Positions 57,615 through 64,000 of a stretch of DNA of 64,000 bases are shown piece after piece. A program made the position numbers and the translations under genes. Below the pieces are notes generated by a model, which saw only the letters and a program-made list of their open reading frames with translations, was not told the origin of the DNA and made no database searches. This stretch comes from Actinoplanes sandaracinus (GTDB taxonomy: Bacteria; Actinomycetota; Actinomycetes; Mycobacteriales; Micromonosporaceae), in assembly GCF_030009775.1 (NCBI RefSeq), contig NZ_JASCTH010000004.1, positions 285,660 to 349,659 on the forward strand. Reading direction: 5' to 3'. Numbering within the stretch: the stretch's first letter is position 1; the number at the start of each line of letters is the position of its first letter.

Positions 57615-59969
57615 TCAGGCTATCGGCTTTCCGGCATACCGCTTGCCGTCCAGGTAGGGCCAGGCGTTCGGGGTGCAGCCCTTGAGACCGAACGTCTGCT
57701 GCATCATCACCGGCGCCTTCTCGCCCTCACCGGGGCACGCCTCGTGCCCGTGACCGAGCTCGTGTCCCACCTCGTGGTTGATCGTGTACTGCCGGTACTC
57801 GCCGATCCGGCCCTCGTAGTCGGGCACCGCGCCGGCCCACCGGTCGGCATTGATGATCACTTTCTCGGGCAGCCGGCACGAGGTGAAACCCTCGGTGTTC
57901 AGCCCGCCGGCCGCGCACATCTGCTCGGACGTCTTCGCCGAGGCCAGGTAGATGGTGAAGTCCACATCGGCGCCGGCCTTCGGCATCCGGCGCAGCCGCA
58001 GCCGCCCGTCGTTGGTCCAGCTCCGCCCGTCGCCCAGGGTCTCGTCGATCTTCTCGGCGAACTCGCCCGGCGAGGTGTCCTCGACGACCTTCTCGACCGC
58101 CACCCGGAAGCGGTACAGCCGGCCGGCGCTGCCCAGCATCGGACCGCGGCTCCGGGCATAACCGAACTCGCCCGCCTCCGCCACCCCGGGCGCCTCAACG
58201 GCGCCGGGCTCGGCCGGCTCGGCCTTCATCGGCGCCGCCGGCTCCGGTGCGGCCGCCGGTCCCACGCCCGCCGGCTCGGCCGCGCGCTGCGCGGCCTCCC
58301 GCCCGGGCGCCAGCGGTTGCTCATCGCCGCGCAACTCGCGCCCGACGACCAACACCAGGACCACCGCGAGGAGGTATGTGAGAAGCATCGCCCTGCGGCG
58401 GCGCCGGGTCCGCCGTGCGGTGACCGTCTCCGCCGCCGCGTGCCGTGCCGAACTCGTGGACCGCGAGTGCGACGGGACGTACTCGCTCTCGTCGTCCTCC
58501 CGCGACAGCACGGACGGCAGGAAGTCGGGTTCCGGCTCGTCCTCGTGCTCGTCCTCCCGGAAGACCTCCACGGCGCTGCGGTGCCGCTCGGGCGACGACG
58601 GCGCCGGGGGGACGTAGACGCGCTCGTCCACGGCCTGCTCAGCCTCAGCAACAGCGTCCGCGTCCTCGGTCCGGAACGGCACAGCGGCCGGGACGTAGAT
58701 GTTCTCGGTGAGATTCCGTTCCAGCATGTGCTTCGGCGGCCAGAGGTTGTCCGGCAACTCGGCCGGCAGCCGCACACTCGCCGGCAGCCCGATCGCCGGC
58801 CGGTTCATCGTCCGCGGGTACTGGTCGTCCAGCCCGGCGCCGCCCACGGAACCGGCGGGCCGCGGATCGGTCCGGCCGGCATCGAGCGAGTCCGGTAACG
58901 GCTCGGAGACGGTCGCCGCACGGCGCACGTCCGAACCGGCGATGTGCGCGGTCTCGTCGCCTCGGCCGGGTCGCTCCGGTGCTCCGGGCAGCCCGAGCCA
59001 CCCGTTCTCAGCCGACGCGCCGTCCCACCGCTCCACGTCGGCGTCCGGCGGACGGGCGCCCTCGACCGGGCCGGCCGGCGGGCGGGCACTCCCGGGAACG
59101 GTCCGGCTGGCCCGGCGCGAACCGGTGGCACGCGGGTTCACGTACGAGCCCGGCGCCGCCATCGGGTCGCCGTCGGCGAGAGGCCGCGGCTCCGGCTCGG
59201 CGAGCCGCGTCGAGGCGGCGAGGCGTTCGGCCGCGAGCTCCAGGATGCCCCGGGTCATCTCGGGCGGAGGGAGGGACGGTCCGGGCTGTTCAGGCCCGCC
59301 GGCGGTGAGCGCCGGCCGGTCCGCTCCCGCCGGTCCGTCCAGCGCGGTCCGGGCCGGACGGCGGCCCCGCGTCTGCGTGTCCGGCGTGATCCCGCGGCTC
59401 GCGGTCGCCGGTCCGGTTCTCGGGGTACGCCCCGCGGGTCGCGCCGTCTCCGCGGCGGGTTCGGCCGCCGGCCTGGTGGCGCGCCGGACCGGTTCGCGGT
59501 CGACTGGTTCCGGGGCGGGTGTGGCCGCAGCGCTCCGGCGACGGGCCGGCCGGGGCGGGGCCGTCTCCTCGGGCTGGTCCGCCGGCGCCTCCACCGGCGC
59601 CTTGGCGGTGGCCGTCTTGCGGGCCGGGGAACGCCCGGTGGTCGCCCGGGACGAGGTCGACTTGACCGCCGCGGCCGGCTTGACCGGCGGTCCGGCGTTC
59701 TCCGTGACGGGCTTCCGGGCCGCCGCCGCTCGGGTCGGCTTCTCGGTGGCCGCGCTCGTGCGCACGGTCTTCCGCGCCGGCTCGGCCGGTGCGGTGACCG
59801 GTGTCCGGCCCGTGGTGGACGTGGCCGGCACGGTGCGGCGCCGGGACGATGCGGAGGCGGGCGTGCCGGCGGGGGCCGGGGGCGCGGCCTCGGCGCGGGA
59901 ACGCTCGGCCCGGCCACGCCGGTCGATGTCGGCGTTCGGGTCAAGGGGGCCATTTGTCGCGTTTGCCAT
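57615..59969 (-). CDS. DUF3152 membrane metalloprotease-like protein with long N-terminal tail
   Basis: This 784-residue protein has a ~525-residue N-terminal region that is low complexity (Ala/Pro/Arg/Lys/Thr), H1-like in places (AVKSTSSRATTGRSPARKTA). One transmembrane helix (MLLTYLLAVVLVLVVG) lies near 530-546. A C-terminal extracytoplasmic DUF3152 domain has INHEVGHELGHGHEACPG and a Met-turn-like VMMQQTFGLKG, a HExxHxxGHxH zinc site. The start at 59969 is the first Met (MANATNGPLDPN). It is paralogous to 60062-60970. Confidence 0.88.
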   Translation of the reverse strand: MANATNGPLDPNADIDRRGRAERSRAEAAPPAPAGTPASASSRRRTVPATSTTGRTPVTAPAEPARKTVRTSAATEKPTRAAAARKPVTENAGPPVKPAAAVKSTSSRATTGRSPARKTATAKAPVEAPADQPEETAPPRPARRRSAAATPAPEPVDREPVRRATRPAAEPAAETARPAGRTPRTGPATASRGITPDTQTRGRRPARTALDGPAGADRPALTAGGPEQPGPSLPPPEMTRGILELAAERLAASTRLAEPEPRPLADGDPMAAPGSYVNPRATGSRRASRTVPGSARPPAGPVEGARPPDADVERWDGASAENGWLGLPGAPERPGRGDETAHIAGSDVRRAATVSEPLPDSLDAGRTDPRPAGSVGGAGLDDQYPRTMNRPAIGLPASVRLPAELPDNLWPPKHMLERNLTENIYVPAAVPFRTEDADAVAEAEQAVDERVYVPPAPSSPERHRSAVEVFREDEHEDEPEPDFLPSVLSREDDESEYVPSHSRSTSSARHAAAETVTARRTRRRRRAMLLTYLLAVVLVLVVGRELRGDEQPLAPGREAAQRAAEPAGVGPAAAPEPAAPMKAEPAEPGAVEAPGVAEAGEFGYARSRGPMLGSAGRLYRFRVAVEKVVEDTSPGEFAEKIDETLGDGRSWTNDGRLRLRRMPKAGADVDFTIYLASAKTSEQMCAAGGLNTEGFTSCRLPEKVIINADRWAGAVPDYEGRIGEYRQYTINHEVGHELGHGHEACPGEGEKAPVMMQQTFGLKGCTPNAWPYLDGKRYAGKPIA

Positions 59970-60061
59970 AGCAAGCGCCAGCCTGCCATGACTCCCCGCC
60001 TGTCACAGGACTTTCGGATTTCCGTACCAGAACTGCGCAAACCACAGGTCGGGGCGTGGGA

Positions 60062-60970
60062 TCAGAGGCGTGGGCCGGAGAGATCCTGACCGTCGCGACG
60101 GGGCCACGAGTAGGGGACACAGCCGCGCAGAGTCAGCGTCTGCTGCACCATCACCGGCGCCGGCCCGCCGGAGACCGGGCAGCCCTCGTGCCGGTGGCCG
60201 AACTCGTGCCCGACCTCATGGTTGATCACATACTGCCGGTACGCGGCGAGCCCGGTCCCCGCCTCCACGTAGGGCCGCGCCGAACCGCGCCAGCGATCCA
60301 GATTGATGATCGCCTTACCGGTGACCCGGCACGAGGTGTACGGCACCCCGCCGATCCGGATGTTCGTGCCACCCCGCTCGCACATCCGGCCCGCGGTCTC
60401 CCGGGTGGCCAGGTAGACCGTGAAGTCGGCCTGGTCGGCGCCGGCCACCATCTGCAGCCGGAACCGTCCGGCGCCGATCCAGCTCCGCTCGTCCGACAGG
60501 ACCGCCCGCACCTGCGCGGCGAACCCGGCGACGTCCTCGCCGCTGCCCTTCTCCACGGCGACCTTGAACCGGCGGATCGTGCCCTGGGAACCGGCGACCG
60601 GGCCGCGCTCGTTCACGAACTCGAAGTCGCCGGAACCCGTGACCGGCGTGTCCCCGTCGAGCCGGAGCACACCCTCGGCCGGAAACGGAGGCTCGGCCGG
60701 GGCCGGCGATGCGGGCGGCTCCGACGTCACGGCCACTCCGTCAGGCGCCTGCGACGGTACGGCCGAGGCGCCCGGTGCGAGCTGCGGGATCGGCGGCGAC
60801 ACGGCCGAGGCGGCGTTACCGGGCGGGCCCGGCTCGCCGAACGGCCTCCCGACCGCCACCACCGTCAGCAGGACCAGCGCCGCGGCCAGCACGACCAGCC
60901 AGGCCTGTCGCCACCGGTCTTCCCGGGACAGGGGCTGAGGCTCGGGAGCGGGCCGGACAGGAGAGATCAT
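60062..60970 (-). CDS. DUF3152 metalloprotease-like protein, short form
   Basis: This 302-residue protein has a cytoplasmic N-terminus of ~24 residues, a transmembrane helix (LVVLAAALVLLTVVAVG), a Pro/Ala linker, and the DUF3152 domain with VINHEVGHEFGHRHEGCPVS and VMVQQTLTLRGCVPYS. The zinc ligands match the longer paralogue downstream. It could be a secreted or membrane-tethered protease with unknown target. The ATG at 60970 is uncertain; a GTG ten codons upstream (61000) is possible. It precedes the longer paralogue on the same strand. Confidence 0.88.
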   Translation of the reverse strand: MISPVRPAPEPQPLSREDRWRQAWLVVLAAALVLLTVVAVGRPFGEPGPPGNAASAVSPPIPQLAPGASAVPSQAPDGVAVTSEPPASPAPAEPPFPAEGVLRLDGDTPVTGSGDFEFVNERGPVAGSQGTIRRFKVAVEKGSGEDVAGFAAQVRAVLSDERSWIGAGRFRLQMVAGADQADFTVYLATRETAGRMCERGGTNIRIGGVPYTSCRVTGKAIINLDRWRGSARPYVEAGTGLAAYRQYVINHEVGHEFGHRHEGCPVSGGPAPVMVQQTLTLRGCVPYSWPRRDGQDLSGPRL

Positions 60971-61000
60971 AGGTGTCCAGATTGGCACAAAATCGTGCAC

Positions 61001-61200
61001 CGCTCCCGCCCCGGGGAAGATCTTGTGCCCTTCGCTACATCACGCAACCTGACCGCCCGGTGACGTGTCGCCTCAGCCCGAGAGTCGCGCCGGGACCGCG
61101 AGGGCGCAGCGCCTCGCGTCGTGGCTCACGGTGCTTCTCTGGCCGTACGAGAGAAAAGGAACTGAGCCGGGCGTGCCGGACCACCGGAACCAGCGGCGGG
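61001..61200. other. intergenic between DUF3152 and hydrolase genes
   Basis: About 200 bases contain no credible gene. I see no strong terminator. Both flanking genes are minus strand, so this is where the DUF3152 promoter would lie. Nothing definite is seen. Confidence 0.4.
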
Positions 61201-62169
61201 TCAGCGACCGGGAGTGACCGTGCGGACATCGTCGAGGAGGCCGACGACGGCGCGGGCCACCAGGCGGGGAACCTCCATCTGGGCGACGTGGCCGACGCCG
61301 GGCAGGATCAGCAGCCGGCTGTCCGGCACGACGCGGGCGACCTGGACCGGCACGCGCGGGTCGATCAGGCGGTCGTTGAGGCCGCCGATCACCAGCGTGG
61401 GCGCCTGGATCTGGGCGGCCAGCCGCCACTGCGAGTTGACGCCCGGCAGGTACGCCCGGAGGAAGCTGCCGACCAGGCCGCGCAGAGTGCCCAGGTAGGC
61501 CTTGGGGTAGTGGGCGACCGTGTAGCGGAGCTGGATCTCCTCCATCGCCTCGGCGCGGCGTTGCGGGTGCACCTTGGACGTGTCGCCGAAGCAGGCGGCC
61601 AGCACCTGCTCGGCCATCTCCTCCGCGGTGATCCGGGTGAGCGCCCAGGCCATCAGGCGTTCCGCGCCGGGGACGGCTAGCAGAGGGAGGACCGGGCCCT
61701 GCGCGGTGCGGCGCGGGTCCAGGAACGGCATGGCCGGGGAGATCAGCGTGAGGGTCCGGACCAGGTCGGGCCGCAGCGCCGCCACCCGCACCGCGATCGA
61801 GCCGCCCAGCGAGTTGCCGATCAGGTGGACCGGGCCACGGCCGGAGTGCTCCAGGCAGTCGATCAGGGTGGCGGCGAAGGCCGCGATCGAATAGCGCGGG
61901 CTCGGGTCGCTGTAACCGAAACCGGGCAGGTCGACGGCCTGACCGTCGAGACGGTCGGCGAGCAGGCCGGCCAGGTCGGTGAAGTTCTGCGAGGAGCCGC
62001 CGAGACCGTGCACGTAGACCGCGGGCTCGGCGTCCGGGCTCTGCGCCGGCGTGTCACGGACATGCAGCATCGCGCCATTGACCGTGACCCGGCGCGCGGG
62101 CCACGGCGGAGGAACCTCGTATTCCGGCAACAGCGAGCTGTCGTCGGCCAGAATCGCACCCTTCATCAA
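61201..62169 (-). CDS. Alpha/beta hydrolase
   Basis: This 322-residue protein has the oxyanion loop VHGLGGSSQNF, the nucleophile elbow HLIGNSLGGSIAVRVAALRP with Ser, and a C-terminal catalytic His in LPGVGHVAQMEVPRLVA. The acid is the Asp of NDRLIDPRVPVQVARVV. The substrate is unknown. Its ATG overlaps the stop of the upstream Pro-rich gene (ATGA), so it is translationally coupled to it. Confidence 0.92.
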   Translation of the reverse strand: MMKGAILADDSSLLPEYEVPPPWPARRVTVNGAMLHVRDTPAQSPDAEPAVYVHGLGGSSQNFTDLAGLLADRLDGQAVDLPGFGYSDPSPRYSIAAFAATLIDCLEHSGRGPVHLIGNSLGGSIAVRVAALRPDLVRTLTLISPAMPFLDPRRTAQGPVLPLLAVPGAERLMAWALTRITAEEMAEQVLAACFGDTSKVHPQRRAEAMEEIQLRYTVAHYPKAYLGTLRGLVGSFLRAYLPGVNSQWRLAAQIQAPTLVIGGLNDRLIDPRVPVQVARVVPDSRLLILPGVGHVAQMEVPRLVARAVVGLLDDVRTVTPGR

Positions 62170-63986
62170 GCCAAGAGTGCCTCAAGCCGCCGGTTGACCG
62201 CGGATAGTGTGGCGCGCACCATGGCGTGCCGGTCGTCGCCGGTGACGACGGCCGAGCCGGCCAGTTGCTCGACCCAGCCACCGCCGCAGGAGAGCAGCAG
62301 CACGACCACCGCGACCTGCATCGGCCCGAAGGAGACCGCGGCCGCGTGCTCGACGAAGCAGCGGGCCGGGCCGTCCTCGTGCTGCGAACCGGAGAGCAGT
62401 TCGTCGACGGCGCCGGCGGTGGCCGTCGCGCAGAGGCGGAGAAGGTAGCCGTCGACGGCCGGACCGGTGGCCACACCCGAGGCGGTCCGGCCCCCGGCGC
62501 GCAGCCGCACCTCCACCGTGGCGTCCGCGCCGAACGTGTTGACGTGCACGTTCTCGATGATCACGCGCGGGCCGGGGGTGTCGCCCGGGTCCAGTGGGCG
62601 TGGCTTGGAGGCGTCGGCGGGAACCAGTGCGGCACCCGTGTTGAGCACCTGTGGCCGGGAATCCCTGAGCTCCCTGGACTCTCTCGGCTCCCGGGGCTCC
62701 CTCGTCTCCAACGGCGGAGCCGGCGGAGTGTGCGGCATCGCGGACACCGGCGCCGCCGAGACCGGCGCGGGGGCCGGAACACGGACCGGGGCCGGGGCGG
62801 GCGCCGCTGAGACCGGAGCCGGGGCCGCCGGGCTGGAGACCGGAGCGGACGGGCTGTAGGACGGGCTGGAGACCGGGGCGGACGGGCTGGAGACCGGGGC
62901 GACCGGCACCGCGGCCCGGGCCGCCCGGACGGGCTGGTTGGGCAGCAGCGGGTTGCGCGGCGACGAGACCGGGGCGCTGGACGGGCGCGGCGCGGCCGGT
63001 GCGGGCGGCGCCGCCGGTGCGGAGCGTGCGGGCCGCAGGGCGGCCGGCGTGTCGCCGGGCATGGCCGCGTCCAGGCCCATCCGCTCCTGGAGCAGCCGGG
63101 CGACCTGGCGGCTCACCTCGGCCGCGTCGGCGCCGTCGGCGAGGTCGAGCCGGAGGCTGTGCGCTCCGGCCGGAGTGGCCCGCAGCGAGGCGTCCCGGAC
63201 CCCGGCGACCTCGCGGACCGCGGCGAGGATGTCCTGGACGTCGAAGCCCTCCTGGCGTTCCTGGGCGGGCACGACATCACCGCGGCGCAGGTGCGTCGCG
63301 ATGCGGGCGAGGGCGGGCGCTTCGGCCGACGGTTCCACGGAGGGCGGCTCCGGAACTCTCGGGACGTCCGGCTGGGCCGGGACGCGCTGCGGGAGTGACC
63401 CGTGCTGTTCGCCGTCGGTCTCGGGATCATCGGCCTGCTGGCCGGGGAAACCGGGAACGGCGGCGGGCGGGTTGTAGGTCGGTGTGACATCGGGCACCGG
63501 CTCGTACGGCCGGCGGGGGAATCCCGGCGAATCGTACGCCGAAGCGTCGGCCGCCGGGCTGTCCAACCGCGGCAGCCCTTGAGCGAGGGTGTCGGTCACC
63601 AGAGCGTGCCGGGATCGGCCGGGTTCGCCGGAGACCGGGGCGGCCGGAGGCGGACCCTGAACCGGCTCGGGCAGCCAGTCGGGCCGCGGCGTCGGGACGG
63701 CGGCCCGCGGCTGGTAGGAGTCGTCGAGGTCACCCTCGTACGGGTAGGGCGGCGCGCTGTTCGGCGACGGTGTCACCGGGGGACGCCGGTGGTGGCCCAG
63801 GATGTCGGCGAGCCGGCTCCGGTCGGCGGACCACGCCTCCGGTGACCCGGACGGGGGAATCTCAGGACTCGCGGGTGGCGCGGGGACCCCGGAAGCAGGC
63901 GCGGCCCCGAGCGGGCGCTCCGCCGGGATCTGCCGCCGGCCGAAGGTCCGCCCGTCGGACGGGCGCCGCCAAGGTGGCGTGTCCAC
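62166..63986 (-). CDS. Pro/Ala-rich protein with C-terminal conserved domain, unknown
   Basis: This 606-residue protein starts at GTG 63986 (VDTPPWRRPSDGRTF), with GGAG 6 bases ahead; an in-frame TTG at 63998 near the window edge is an alternative. Residues 1-220 and ~310-430 are Pro/Ser/Ala low complexity (repeats APVSSPSAPVSSPS). Two ordered parts are seen: ~250-310 (VQDILAAVREVAGVRDASLR) and ~470-606 (VEVRLRAGGRTASGVATGPA onward, ending SAVNRRLEALL). I do not recognise either. It is coupled to the hydrolase gene. Confidence 0.75.
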   Translation of the reverse strand: MDTPPWRRPSDGRTFGRRQIPAERPLGAAPASGVPAPPASPEIPPSGSPEAWSADRSRLADILGHHRRPPVTPSPNSAPPYPYEGDLDDSYQPRAAVPTPRPDWLPEPVQGPPPAAPVSGEPGRSRHALVTDTLAQGLPRLDSPAADASAYDSPGFPRRPYEPVPDVTPTYNPPAAVPGFPGQQADDPETDGEQHGSLPQRVPAQPDVPRVPEPPSVEPSAEAPALARIATHLRRGDVVPAQERQEGFDVQDILAAVREVAGVRDASLRATPAGAHSLRLDLADGADAAEVSRQVARLLQERMGLDAAMPGDTPAALRPARSAPAAPPAPAAPRPSSAPVSSPRNPLLPNQPVRAARAAVPVAPVSSPSAPVSSPSYSPSAPVSSPAAPAPVSAAPAPAPVRVPAPAPVSAAPVSAMPHTPPAPPLETREPREPRESRELRDSRPQVLNTGAALVPADASKPRPLDPGDTPGPRVIIENVHVNTFGADATVEVRLRAGGRTASGVATGPAVDGYLLRLCATATAGAVDELLSGSQHEDGPARCFVEHAAAVSFGPMQVAVVVLLLSCGGGWVEQLAGSAVVTGDDRHAMVRATLSAVNRRLEALLA

Positions 63987-64000
63987 TCCCTGCTCCAATG

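Overview
The window is high-GC DNA, about 70% or more, with GC-rich third codon positions. It contains an actinobacterial rpoC-rpoB-rplL-rplJ/rplA-nusG-secE-tRNA-Trp-hadBA-rpmG-tRNA block, two DUF3152 proteins, moeZ, an MptB-type mannosyltransferase and a trace of a WXG100-like secreted protein. Together these suggest an actinomycete, most likely Micromonosporaceae (Actinoplanes or a relative). The family-level placement is an inference from gene content. No species can be named from this.

Region 1 (1-12.8 kb, all minus strand) is the transcription/translation core: rpoC (cut by the window edge), rpoB, rplL, rplJ with an attenuator-like leader, a two-gene ABC exporter whose permease is frameshifted, rplA, nusG, secE, tRNA-Trp, two (R)-hydratase genes of HadA/HadB type, rpmG, tRNA-Met and tRNA-Thr. 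rplK (ribosomal protein L11) normally lies between nusG and rplA. It is absent here and only 78 bases separate the two genes.

Region 2 (12.8-27.1 kb) is mixed accessory DNA. It holds a membrane-bound GAF-GGDEF-EAL protein, a 46-residue peptide gene, a small HTH gene, a rhodanese, a LysE exporter, a perfect-period 35-bp tandem repeat, YajQ and tRNA-Tyr. After these come a broken WXG100-like gene, a Uma2 nuclease-like gene, a compact DJ-1/TetR/TfoX-like operon behind an AT-rich inverted repeat, MOSC, a damaged GNAT gene, a luciferase-like oxidoreductase, a DUF1707 protein and an MFS exporter.

Region 3 (27.4-44.1 kb) is dominated by a partial second complex I: nuoC-H-[Uma2 gene on the opposite strand]-I-J-K-L-M-N, with a detached nuoB 7 kb away. 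No nuoA, D, E, F or G is present, so the NADH-input module is missing here and the other subunits would have to come from elsewhere. NuoC, NuoI and NuoJ each carry long Pro/charged tails. Between nuoC and nuoB lie an ECF sigma factor with its membrane partner, a DUF2252 protein, hemC, a vanadium-haloperoxidase/PAP2-fold secreted protein and the mannosyltransferase.

Region 4 (44.1-64 kb) holds a Fic protein lacking part of its core, a PLP-dependent decarboxylase, a sialidase-like lipoprotein, a GPH-type transporter and a short gamma-glutamyltransferase. Next are a divergent TetR/epimerase pair with two identical palindromic operators, an alkyltransferase-like protein, proB-proA, a prenyltransferase-repeat protein, moeZ, two membrane-anchored HExxH DUF3152 proteins, an alpha/beta hydrolase and a Pro-rich 606-residue protein. 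No secondary-metabolite cluster, CRISPR array, prophage or insertion sequence was seen. The most noteworthy points are the missing rplK, the interrupted NADH-module-less complex I, and a run of genes with clean internal losses (Fic, GNAT, WXG100-like, ABC permease). These losses should first be checked against assembly error.
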